Assembly: GCA_008477525.1 (NCBI GenBank)
Contig: SPDT01000013.1
Coordinates: forward strand, 357,501-421,500
DNA from: Hypomyces perniciosus
Taxonomy: Eukaryota; Ascomycota; Sordariomycetes; Hypocreales; Hypocreaceae
DNA length: 64,000 nucleotides
Direction of reading: 5' to 3'
The number at the start of each line of letters is the position of its first letter. Positions within the stretch are counted from its first letter, which is position 1. A program made the translations under genes and the position numbers. The notes beneath the pieces were generated by a model. It had not been told where the DNA came from. It ran no database searches and worked only from the letters and a program-made list of their open reading frames with translations. This document shows positions 12,352 to 22,898 of this stretch, in pieces.

Positions 12352-15300
12352 ATGGGCGTCTCCGCCAGCAGGGACATTGTCCTCGAGGCACTCGACTACC
12401 TCTACCCGGCCGTCGTCTTCCTTTATTTTCTCGCCTCGTCTCTCATTGCAACCTGCACTCTCCAGGGTCTCAAGAGCGCCAAAAGCACACAGCCCGAGCG
12501 TCCTGGTCGACGAGCCGTCGCAGTAATCCTCGGCTTCTTCCTATCTACCTATCTTGTTCAACTCGTCGTCATCTGTGCGCAGTCAACCGTCGAGAAGCGG
12601 ACTCCCGAGGAGCACACCGTCATTAATCATTTGTCATGCATTCTCGTATTCGGTATCCTGCTTATTCGACTTGTTGAATCCGAATCCGTCGTATGGTACC
12701 CGTTCCGTGGGTCATGGTTCATCGCTCTTTCTTTTGAGCTTCTCATCGCCATCCTCACGTCCATCAAGTCCAGCCGTGTTTCGCTCGACGCATATGGAAT
12801 TGTTTATATCACAGTCCTTGGTCTAAGGTTGGCTTCATTGATTGTTTTGGTTGTTTGGACCTGCCTCGGTCTATGGATTGGGGCCAACCCACCAGCTTCA
12901 GATCAGGAAAGGGAGTCACTGCTGCCCAAACCTGACAGTGATCAGTCGACAACGTCCCAAGGTCAAACCAAAAATCCAACTGCATCTGGATATGGATCAA
13001 CCACACAAAATGAGGAGGATTCCGATGACAATCCCGAGTACAGTTGGGAGCGAAGAGAAAGGGAGGCTCGTGAAAACATGGAAAAGCGGCTTGAGGAGGG
13101 TGGAAATTGGTTCGAGTATACGAAGGGTTTCATGGTGCGTGTTCTCCTTTCCGGGCTTTTCGGAAGCTAGATGATGCTGACTTGAGTAAGATCTTGTTTC
13201 CCTACGTTTGGCCAGTCGGAAACCGCAGTCTACAGCTTCGCGCTGCGGCCGTTGCAGTTTGCCTTTTGGCTTCAAACGCCCTACACCTCCTCATCCCGCG
13301 GCAAACAGGCATCATAATGGACACCCTGAGCGGCGTGGGCTCAGGGAACCCATGGATTGCCGTAATGGTCTTCGCGCTTCTCCGTTTGGCAGCCTCTGAG
13401 TCTGGCATTGAGCTTATCCGTCAATGGTTGTGGGTTCCCGTCAAGTACTACTCCCAAGATGCTCTCACTCGGGCCTCATATTCACACATGATGCACCTGT
13501 CTGCCGACTTTCACGATTCCAAAAGCTCTTCAGACATGTTGATGGCTATTCAGGGCGGGAGCGCAGTTTCGAATGCCGTTGAAAGCATCTTACTTCAAGC
13601 AGTTCCCATGTTGGTTGACATGTGCATCGCCGTCGTCTATCTCTCCATCACCTTTGGACCATACGAAGGATTGATCACGGTGGCAACCGGAACCATCTTC
13701 ATTGTCTTCGCCACCCGACTCGTCGCAGAATCCAAGTCAGCCAGTCGAAAACGCATCAATGCTATGTATCAAGAGTACTACATCCGGCACTCTGGCTTGA
13801 TCGGCTGGCAGACCGTTAGTGCTTTCAACCAGATTGGGTTTGAGGATAACAGGCATGCCGATGCTGTGACGAATCGTTGGCTTAAGGAGCAACAGTACGT
13901 TATGAGCTGGTATGTGTCGATTGCCTTCCAGACAATTGTGCTCACAGCGGGCCTCATGGCAAGTGCATTCCTGGCTGTCTACCGCATCAATAGTGGGCAG
14001 GCAACCTCTGGACAATTTGCTATGCTCCTCATGTATTGGGCACAACTCACCTCGCCGCTGCAATTCTTTGCCAGGCTAGGCAAGAATATGAGCGATGACT
14101 TTATTGATGCTGAGCGACTTCTAGATGTCATGAAAACCAAGCCTTCAGTCGAGAATCGGAAGGGAGCGCGTCCTCTCAAGTTTATCTCTGGGGAGGTAGA
14201 ATTCAACGATGTGCGTTTCAGTTACGACAAGCAGAAAGACATCATCAACACTATCAACCTGCATGTTCCTGCAGGTATGACCGTGGCCTTTGTGGGGGCA
14301 ACCGGAGCGGGCAAATCGACAATCCTAAAACTTCTGGATCGATTCTACGATGTCACATCGGGTAGCATTCGGATTGATGGTCAGGACATTCGTGAGGTTG
14401 ACCTCTTTAGGTGAGACTCAAGCACGAGTATTTTTGGCCCATCAAAGAGGCAAGTCTAATATCCCACAGTCTCCGTGATCGTATTGGGATCGTGCCCCAA
14501 AGCCCCATTCTTTTCGACGACACCATCATGAACAATGTCCGCTATGGTAGAATTACTGCAACTGACGAGGAAGTCTACGATGCATGCCGGGCCGCTAGTA
14601 TACACGATAAGATCTTGGGCTTTACTGACGGTGAGTTACCGGCGTATCATTCCGTCATCCCCTGTTGGCTAACTAAATCGTAGGCTACGAAACGCGCGTT
14701 GGCGAGCGTGGAGTGTGAGTGCCAAAGCAACCTCGTCTAAAATGGATGGCAACTAACCGCCGTAGGAAACTCTCCGGTGGCGAACTCCAGCGGGTGGCAA
14801 TTGCTCGAGCAATATTGAAGCAGCCAGATATTGTTCTTCTGGATGAGGCTACAAGTGCTGTTGACACGGATACGGAGCAACAAATTCAACGCTCCTTTAA
14901 GAGACTCTGTCAAGGCCGTACGACCTTTATCGTAGCGTAAGTTGGTTTTGTGTCGTCGATTCCTAACGAGGCTCACACACCATTAGTCATCGTCTTTCAA
15001 CAATCATGAACGCGGACCGCATTGTTGTCGTCGAGCAAGGCAAGATCATTGAGCAAGGTACTCACAGCGAACTCGTCATTGCCAACGGACGATACGCGGA
15101 CTTGTGGTCGAAACAAATTTTCCTCAAACCGCAAGACAATGTCGACACTGTGAAAGTGCTCGATGACGTCAAGACGCTTGCCAACGATTCTTGTTCTGAG
15201 AGGACTGCCACGGAAGCATGCGAGGCAACAGCTGGCAACAACGTAAACGCTAATGGGTTATCCAAAGACGATAGTGTGCACGAGGAAACAGACATGTCGA

Positions 15301-16435
15301 CTCCGAAGCAGGGTCAGAAGGAGGTAGATTCTGCCACAGGTTTGGAATTCTGTGAGGATACTGACGGATCCTCTTAGGGATCCCGATTGAATCCTGTGGC
15401 ACCAGAATTCACTCCTCGAGCAATCAACACCCTTAAAGTTGTTCCTGGGGCGACAGTAGCAACTCAACAAGAAGATTCAGCCGCCAAAGCTGGGGCTTAG
15501 GCGGCCGCTAGCTTCCACAGCAGGCTTCGATGGTCAGACGACAGAGCATCAACCAATGACGATTTCTCTGTTGCAGTCGAAACGAGTCGCCGCTCAGAGG
15601 GACAGTGTTCTTCTGGTGATTACGCCAATAGCTCCAAGAGCCTGGTGCGGTCAAAGGCTTTCACAGATGCGGTCGATCGTGCTTTAGGAACCAGTACGCA
15701 GGCTGGGGCCATCTGTGAGCGACAACTGGGCTGTGAGGAGAGATTCCACGTTAGCCATGCTGACTTTGTGGACACAGGCTCTGATGTCTTGCCAGCCGCT
15801 AAGACAGAGACCGTCACAGCGACATCTACCTCAGAGAATGTCTTGTTCAAGCATCCCCGTTACTCTCGCCGTGTGCAATCCAAGAGCGAGCCGTCGCATG
15901 CATCCCAAGATTCGGACACAATGGACTTGCCTGAAATTCCAGAAAGGGCTATGGACGAAATAGAACTTTCTGTATGTCCACCGGGTGGTAAAACAATGAT
16001 CCTTGACCTCTGTCTAACAAATTTCGGCAGCCACAACGCCGTGTATCGGCTCCGCCGCTCCACAACAGCCATGGGCCGTCTCTGATCCCTAAGCCCAGTA
16101 GCCGAGGTCTGACAGTCTTGAGACAAATGCCAACCATTCCTGACAACCCAGTTAATGGCGGAGCTGCTACGCTACCAAGTGTCACTCGCAACGAGGAAAC
16201 GGTACACACAACCGCTGCAGTTGTGACAGTGACAGAAAGCAAGTCTAAATCAAATGCCACTATCTGCGCGGTCAGAAACGAAAACGAACCGCCATCCAAG
16301 AGTACCGAGCACCAATCGACGCCAGCAGCTTCCTCACGCGGCAATCGAAGTCTTCGGCGTCTGCGAGGGGGATCCTTTCGAGGCCGTCGCGGTCGAGTCG
16401 TACGGGGACAATCGTCCCGGGGCAATCAGCAATGA
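12352..16435 (+). CDS. hmt1: Hmt1-type half-size ABC transporter (vacuolar heavy-metal tolerance)
   Basis: A half ABC transporter of the ABCB6/Hmt1 type; S. pombe Hmt1 moves phytochelatin or metal-thiol conjugates into the vacuole. Exons: 12352-13134, 13191-14410, 14470-14630, 14684-14714, 14766-14936, then from 14987. An N-terminal extension with about five helices (residues 10-190) and an acidic linker precede the [12 protein letters not shown] junction and the six-helix domain. The nucleotide-binding domain has Walker [10 protein letters not shown] (about residue 631), signature LSGGELQR, Walker [10 protein letters not shown] and H-loop AHRLST. The first stop is TAG 15375-15377 (918 residues). 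A probable 54-nt intron (15324-15377, CTGAC branch, TAG end) removes it and leads into APEFTPRA. The same frame then meets TAG 15498-15500 but stays open beyond it to 15971. A canonical intron 15972-16030 (GTATGT, CTAAC, CAG) joins a tail ending in an RG-rich stretch at 16435. Whether the last TAG is spliced, read through or a true stop is unresolved. Confidence 0.88.
15498..15500 (+). other. in-frame TAG inside the hmt1 C-terminal tail
   Basis: This TAG interrupts an otherwise open frame from 15378 to 15971. The only introns that would remove it in frame use weak donors (GTAGCA at 15456, GTTCCT at 15441 or GTTGTT at 15438) with the TAG itself as acceptor, giving 45, 60 or 63 nt. Confidence 0.6.
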
Positions 16436-16906
16436 GATGCCGGGATGGAGTCAAAGGCAAAGACAGGTTTTGCTCTATATTTTGTTTGTTCTTATGGTGT
16501 GCACATCAGAATGGTGAGGGGGTATTTGTACAATAGAAAGGGGGGTCTGATGTGCCATGATTATGATACACATAGACAAAAAGATTACAACGGCAACAGT
16601 CTGATGATATTACTAGGCAGGATTTCAGAGGACTCTATCCTAGACACAGTTTTAATTTTTAATGATACCTATTGTACTTGGTGCGTTGCTGCATTTATGT
16701 ACTCTGACATGACTTGATGGGGAGTTGAAGCTTTCCTTATTGGCTTGCAGTCATTATAAGTGGTTTCTTGGTCATTTCACCCGTTATCCCAGGAATATCT
16801 AAGTGAGTATATACGCTCTTTCAAGCATATAGCCGTGATGATACACACCCAATGATTCACTCCACACACCATGTACAAAGTACCCCCGTTGTCTTTATAT
16901 ATTCTT
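16436..16906. other. convergent spacer hmt1 / sgt2
   Basis: About 470 bp between two convergent genes, expected to hold both 3' UTRs. No further coding signal is seen. Confidence 0.6.
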
Positions 16907-18241
16907 CTACCTTCCAGCACCACCAGCGCCGGGAGCGCCGCCGCCGCCGCCGCCCATCATATTCCGGGCCCTAGAAAGACACGATTAGCCTATGGGAAGA
17001 GGTGGAGGGGGGAGAAAGGGGGGAGAAAGGGGGGGGAGAAGCTCACATCTCGGCAATGTTGGGGTCGGACATGAGGGAGCCAATGTCGGGCATGCCGCCT
17101 CCACTGCTGAATTGGTTTGCCATTTCGCGCAGACGGGGGTTGCTCATCAGGTTGCCCATCAGGTCCGGGTTGCTCATGAGATTTTGGGCCATGCTGGCGA
17201 ACATGGGGTTGTTCATGATGGAGCCTAGGTCGGGCATGCCACCACCTCCGCCAGCGCCGCCGCCGCCGCCTCCGAACATGGATGCGAGGTTGCTGAAGTC
17301 GGGCATGCCGGCGGCACCAGCACCGCCGGGGGATGAGCGGGAGAGATTGTCTGGCTGCTCAGCCTCGAGTTCTTCGACGCGGCGCTTGGCGGTCTCGTAG
17401 CCCTTCTTCATGGCGTCAGAGCCACCGTTGCCTTCGTGCTCGATGCCCTGGCGGTAGGCGTCCATGGCGCCCTGGGGGTCACCGAGGGCGAAGCGGGCGA
17501 GGCCGAGACGGGACCAGGCTTTTGTGTAGGAGGGGTCAATGGCGACGGCGGCTTCGGCGTCGATGCGGGCGGAGGCGTGGTCTTTGTTTGCGGAGTGGGC
17601 GGCGGCGCGGTTGGAGAGGAAGACGGCGTTGGTGGGGTGAAGCGTCAGAGCCTGGGTGTAGAGGTCGATAGCGGTAGGGTAGTCCTTCTGGGCCATGGCA
17701 GCGTTGCCTTTGGACTTGAGGGATTCGGCATCTTTCTTCTGGGCGTCGGAGGGTTCAGAAGACGTGGGTGCGGAGGATGAGGAGGATGAAGAAGAGTTGG
17801 GAGTGGAAGAGGAGGAGGAAGAGGACTTGAGTTTTTCGTAGACGCCGTAGATCTGGAGGAGGTTCTGAGAGCCTATGGCAGCTTGGACGGCGGATTTGTC
17901 CGAGGGGTCGACTTTGAAGGACTCGGCGATGCAGTTGACGGCGACGTCGATGGAGTCCTTGTCCTCAGCGGTGAGAGTGCCATCGGTGGTGGAGCTGGAG
18001 AGGAAGTCGCAGATGGCGAGCGCGAGGCGCTGCTTGGAGGACTGTTGGGCGGCCTATAGGAGAGGTCATGGTTTAGCCTATCTGGTTTCGTGATGTTCGA
18101 TCGTCTGGTGTTGAACATCTGACACCCAAGACAAAGAGAGGAAGGGGGGGTATCCGAAGCAGCAGAGCGGGGTGGAGGGGGAGACTCTCTGCGTGGAGAG
18201 AGAGGATCGGACATGGGATTGGGATTGAGGGTTCCTACCAT
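16907..18241 (-). CDS. sgt2: Sgt2/SGTA-type TPR co-chaperone
   Basis: Small glutamine-rich TPR protein, the cytosolic co-chaperone that hands tail-anchored proteins to the Get4/5-Get3 pathway and contacts Hsp70/Hsp90. The model has 357 residues in three exons: 18241-18239 (ATG only), 18053-17047 and 16970-16907, with introns 18238-18054 (185 nt) and 17046-16971 (76 nt); the summed length is divisible by three. The N-terminal dimerisation domain starts at once with KQRLALAICDFLSS. A Ser-rich linker leads to three TPRs (about residues 110-225) containing KSKGNAAMAQKDYPTAIDLY and NRAAAHS. The C-terminus is Gly/Met/Asn-rich with repeated NPxMxxMAQNLMSNP-type segments and ends MMGGGGGGAPGAGGAGR. 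The start exon consisting only of the initiator codon is inferred; an alternative downstream ATG inside the intron would not give the conserved N-terminus. Confidence 0.88.
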
Positions 18242-19032
18242 GGCTGCTCAGTGTGCGCAAAGCTAAGATGGCGCCAAGCGCGCGGGTTGAGAGAGAAATA
18301 AAATGTGGTGATGTTTGAAGGGGCGGTTGCGGAGAGAAGAAGCGTGGGGAGCGTACGAGTAACACTTGCTCGAGGGAGCGAAGTACGAAGTACGTACTGT
18401 TACTTGGTTACTTGGAGGTGTGGCCCCATAGAAGGCTGGAATATTCCATGCAAGGCTGCGGGGCCTTGTGCGACCAGTAGTACATGTAGTACTCTGTACT
18501 CGTACTACTACTACCTACTAGGTAGTAGTACTAACATGGATATTACCAGGCACCTAGCCTGGACACTCACGTTATTTGCCAACTCGTATGTATTATACGT
18601 GTATACTCCGTACTTCGTACTTCGTAGTTTATGTATATCAGCCAAAAGGGACCCTGGTGTTGCTAGTGATAATAGCACCTAATAGCTAATACCATCAGCT
18701 GCAGCTGATATATGACGTATAACAAATGCATCATCCTGGCTCGCTATGAATCGTATGATTGCAATTCCCGACGGGCTCCTCTTGATGAGACAAGATCAAA
18801 ATGCAATACTAGTACTAATACTAATAATACACAGAGAGGAACCTAGATATGCACTAACTGTCTTTCACCCTCACGAAGCTTATTAGTCTATGATAATCCT
18901 GCTGTCCCAAAACTCCGTCCCATGCTCGCTACTCCTACTACTACATGCTACTACAACTATGTCTCGCTGATTGATGTAATTCATCCTTCTCACCCTCTCC
19001 CGCTCACATGGAGGGAGACCCATGTCTGTCTG
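18242..19032. other. intergenic sgt2 promoter / RING-CH 3' side
   Basis: About 790 bp upstream of sgt2. It holds one exact TACTCCGTA (18604) followed by two TACTTCGTA copies, and a patch of GTACT/ACTAC repeats at 18475-18535. No gene is seen. Confidence 0.55.
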
Positions 19033-20564
19033 CTATCTTCTCCGTCGCAGTCTCTCCACATTCTTCACTCTCCGATTCTCCATCGCGGCCACTTTTCGTG
19101 TCTTGCTGTAGACCCTGATCACATCGCTGAGAACAACATACAGGCATCCGCCCACCAGGCTACGACCCCACTGCTGTTGCAGCAAGCCAGGCCGGCCTGG
19201 TCCTTGGCTAAGCCGATTCCAAGCACTCCTAGACGGCACAGCAGTCCATGACCGCGGAAGAGCGAGCCGGAGTGCCTCACCCATGGCAAACGATATGCCG
19301 GGCAAAAGCAGAGCACTGACGATAGAGTTGGACACGCTGGAAAGGAGACCCCCGAGCCCCATACGTCGAGCTGGCGGCGCCTGAGGGGCCTCACGCCCGT
19401 GTGCCGCAGGCTGTGGTTGGTCTGCCGGAACGTCACGAACCTGTTCCCAGCGTTGATTGCCGTCTTCTTCACCATCTTCATCTTCATTTGGCCCGTCCTC
19501 GACGTGCTCGACCTGCTCGATGAGAAGCTCGAGCTCGTGTATTCTTGCGGGATGTTGTGCGCCATTATTGCCGTCCGCCGGACGTTCTTCCTCATCGGGA
19601 TCCAGCACGTCCAAGATATTTTGCAAGAGGCCCACAAAACCACCCTCGCCATTTCGCTCCACATCATTGCGGTTGGCGCCATTTCCGCCATTCTGTTCAG
19701 ATTCGAGTGGTGGCAGACCCAGAATCTTCCGATTGAGCCTCACTTCGTAGGGCAGAACAAAGTCCCTCCAAATGTTAAAGTAGAGCTTGCGAACAATGGG
19801 GAGTGCGACCATGGCCAGCCTAGGGGATGGTGGCCATTCGAGGAAGTTGTCGTTTCGAATCATGCTATAGATGCCATACTATACAAATCACAACCTGTTA
19901 GTTCGCCGAAAGGCATCGTAGTTGTAGGGTCAGGACTTACAACCGAGGCAGACTGGACAAAGTACTTGTTGCTCAGTCCAGGAAGCAACTGGCTCACCAG
20001 CAGCGTCGGAGCAACATTCATCAAGACCAGCGCATTGACTATCCGATCCTTGGCAAAGGTCACGACCCCATGGTTCCTCCCATCAAGGACCATATCTGGC
20101 CCCAACGCGAACTGCAGTAAAGCATCTTTGCCAGCAAAGGCCCACAGAGCGACAGCGCCGTACATCTGCAAGCTAAACTGGAATCCTACAGACACGCCCG
20201 TGAGGAGTATGAAGGGGCTCGCCCGGGTGAACTTGTGCTGGATGACGTCGTGCAGCGAGGCGATAGGGTCCCATGGGCCTTCCATCTCGATTTTCGATTT
20301 GCACACGGGGCATTTCAAGGGTTTGTTGGACCTCTCACAGTCGGTCACCCATGATAGAATGCAGTCTTGGTGTGCTTCGAGGGTGCACGGGCACGGGTCG
20401 ACCCAGGATCCCTTGGGGTCTGTAGGCTCCTCGTCCGTCAGACAGATGAAGCATCGTCGCGGTGTGTCGACCAGTCGATCTGTCATAGTCGCGAGAGCTG
20501 GGAGTGGAGGGGTTGTTTCCAGGTCATTCTTCGACTCCACCTGGGAGCTTGCGGTCGCATCCAT
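19033..20564 (-). CDS. RING-CH (MARCH-type) membrane E3 ubiquitin ligase
   Basis: Two exons, 20564-19941 and 19878-19033, joined across a 62-nt intron (GTAAGT..TATAG), give 489 residues. The N-terminus carries a C4HC3 RING-variant domain: C38-x2-C41-x16-C58-x-C60-x4-H65-x2-C68-x16-C85-x2-C88, with the typical WVDPCPC and HQDCILSWV blocks. Several hydrophobic segments follow (about residues 118-215 and again near 380-455), so it is a multi-pass membrane ligase, most like the MARCH5 group of mitochondrial or ER ubiquitin ligases. A long acidic linker rich in Glu/Asp/Asn separates the two membrane parts, and the C-terminus ends in a basic RRVKNVERLRRRR stretch. Substrates and exact membrane are inferred only. 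The family call is strong from the zinc ligands. Confidence 0.87.
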
Positions 20565-21674
20565 GGTACGGAGTATATATATGATATATCGTTCGTTGTC
20601 AACAGGGGCTGACGGCTATCAAGACACTGGCATCGTCGGCGCAGAGGGGGGGGCAGAGGCGGGCAGACAGTGGTAAGACAAAGGATAGGATGTGGAAAGA
20701 TGGTGTAGAGGCCTCAGAGGAGAAGAGAACGCTGCAGACAATGAATGAGCTGATATGCCGCTGTGCGACGTGACAAAGCCAAAGGCCAAGATGCGAGCAT
20801 TGATCAGAGCAAACGTGATTGATGTCAGAGCTTCCCGCTCAACAATTTGCCCCGCCAATCAGTCATCTACCGGGCGGGTACGTACTTTGTAGACACTACC
20901 TAGTAGGTACCCCGTACTCGTACCTGTAGTACTCGTATGTACGAAGTACGGAATACAGTAACTGAATGCGGATAACGGCATCGATGAGAGGATTCTATAT
21001 GTGGAGTGGTGTTTTGTGCATTTGTTGTCTATTCTCTCTTCTCTCGGCAATATATCCCGTAATGAGTAATTGGGTATATTGCATGTCAGCATTGGTGTTG
21101 GTCGTGGAACTATGACAAATGTCGACCCCTGTTTCGGTGATAACTTCACTTACTTAGATTGCATGTTTGTAATGAGAAACGCCGACGGGCTCGACCCCAT
21201 AATACCCAACCAAATACCCAAGATGCAGGTCTCATTTATATTAACTAATTATATATTATAGATATATGCACTCCGTAATCATTAGGTAGGCTAAGACCCG
21301 GAAGCTACTCACGGCAATCCTATTAACGCACCATCAAACCTACCCTACACCATAACGACCATTCCCTTGGGGAAAAGAGAGCACACGATGATGAACACAG
21401 CAGCTACCATATATCCAATGAGTGCAATGTTTGGTTTAAAGAACCATGTCGTATTGCCAAGCTCATACCTCCGCTATTTAAAAACTATCTTGCTCGCTCT
21501 GATGCCCATGCCTGCGGGAGTATGAGCAAGTTTCCTGGGAGGGCATCTGTGGCTGTGTATCCAATATACTATTTACTATTTAGCACCAGGTAGTAAACAT
21601 ATTGTTAATTTGCGTACGAGGAAGTAGAGAAACACCACCTTTCTCTGTGCTTCACTGTTCTGCTGTGTTCAACA
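20565..21674. other. intergenic, 1.1 kb, divergent promoter
   Basis: This lies between the divergent RING-CH gene (minus) and the small membrane protein (plus). It contains an exact TACGGAGTA three bases upstream of the RING-CH start codon (20567) and a GTAC/TACGAAGTA-rich patch at 20878-20950. No further gene is seen. Confidence 0.6.
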
Positions 21675-22443
21675 ATGACTCCCAAGCAAGGAGCTGCCCA
21701 GAGAGTCCTCTTGGGGCTCGAGTTTTGCATCTCTATCGCCGCAGTGGTGTACTTTTCGCGGGCAAACTTACTATACTCCATTATAAATGCGTTCCGGAAT
21801 CAAGGATGCACGTCCAGTGTCGAAGGGGAGATGCGTTCTTCTGCCAAACCCTCCGAGTCTCAGTCGCAAATGTATGCAAAAAGAAACACAGTTTCGGACC
21901 TTGAGAATGAAAGTAGTATTAACTCGAAAACGATATAGGCCAGTGGATTCGAACTTTGCCATCGCAACGCTGTCTCTTGTCGTGTTCGTCGTTCGGATCG
22001 TCATGTTGCGACTCACATACCTCACACAATCCGCAAGCATCTTTTACGACATGTTGATGTCCTTCCTATGGATTGTTAGCATGCTACAGCAAATAAATTT
22101 CGGTGGAAACGATACGAGCTGTATAGGAAACCACCTACCGTGGTCCCCAGACCAGGGGTTTGATACTGGCAATAAGGGTGTCTGTCACCCAACCCAGATA
22201 AGTTTTGCCATCTCGATACTGGCAGGGATGTTGTACGGCGGCAGAATGCTTTACGAGATGGTTAATATCACGGCCTATGCTCTCGGGCTGGAGCGTAGAG
22301 CAGGTTGGGAAGCTGCTTCAGAGGGAGATGGATATCGTGACACAGATGAGCTCAGCAAGGCGGAGGCTGCGAGGGATCTGGACAAGGTATATGCCGAGGC
22401 ACTTAGCCCAGTGCTGGCGTTCTTTCCAGAAGACACAAGGTAG
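21675..22443 (+). CDS. small multi-pass membrane protein, unknown function
   Basis: Two exons, 21675-21871 and 21939-22443, joined by a 67-nt intron (GTATGC..ATATAG, phase 2), give 233 residues. The join converts SESQSQM into PVDSNFAIATLSLVVF, the start of a strongly hydrophobic segment, which supports the model. Four likely membrane helices are seen: an N-terminal one around VLLGLEFCISIAAVVYF, one at FAIATLSLVVFVVRIVML, one around FYDMLMSFLWIVSML and one at ISFAISILAGMLYGG. The C-terminal tail is charged and ends ALSPVLAFFPEDTR. It looks like a genuine fungal membrane protein family, but no function or name is recognised. Immediately after the stop, another frame encodes a hydrophobic stretch (22475-22592); see findings. 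Confidence 0.68.
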
Positions 22444-22748
22444 GAGATGGAAACGCATCTAATGCTGTGCAGTTGGATATGTGGGATGGCTCTCCTTTAT
22501 CATTCTGGTGTCTGGACTAGCAAGCACATACACATACACCATGGCTTATGAAGAATTAGAACTCATACGGCGTCAACTCAGTATCAATTTGTAATCATCT
22601 CATCATACTCATTCCGCAGTCAGTCTGTTCCGCAGCCCATTCCCTAAGATGTACATGACCCCAAGCCTAAGCACTGAGTGATTTCGCCGTCTCCTAATAC
22701 GCGGGACCGGCAAAACGCGCATTTCGATAAGGTAAAATACCGAATCGC

Positions 22749-22898
22749 TTATTTGTGCTAAATACCATTGTCAGAACCCATAGACTCGTTCTCGATCGTC
22801 CGGGGGGGGGGGAGGGCTGGGCTTACGGGGCAGCCAGCGCAGGTGCAGCTAGGGCCGCATCCGCAGGCACCAGTAGAAGAGCATCCGCAGTCACCCAT
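22749..22898 (-). CDS. copper metallothionein, 26 residues
   Basis: A tiny two-exon gene: 22898-22827 and 22757-22749, with a 69-nt intron (GTAAGC, CTGAC branch, TTTAG). The product begins MGDCGCSSTGACGCG and has 26 residues. Its seven cysteines fall at positions 4, 6, 12, 14, 18, 20 and 23, the same positions and total length as the Neurospora crassa copper metallothionein. It would bind about six Cu(I) ions as a thiolate cluster in the cytosol and buffer copper. The second exon encodes only His-Lys-stop; without splicing the frame runs on into low-complexity residues. A run of G bases lies within the intron on the plus strand. Copper-induced transcription is expected from the family, but no metal-response element is confidently identified. 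Confidence 0.92.
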
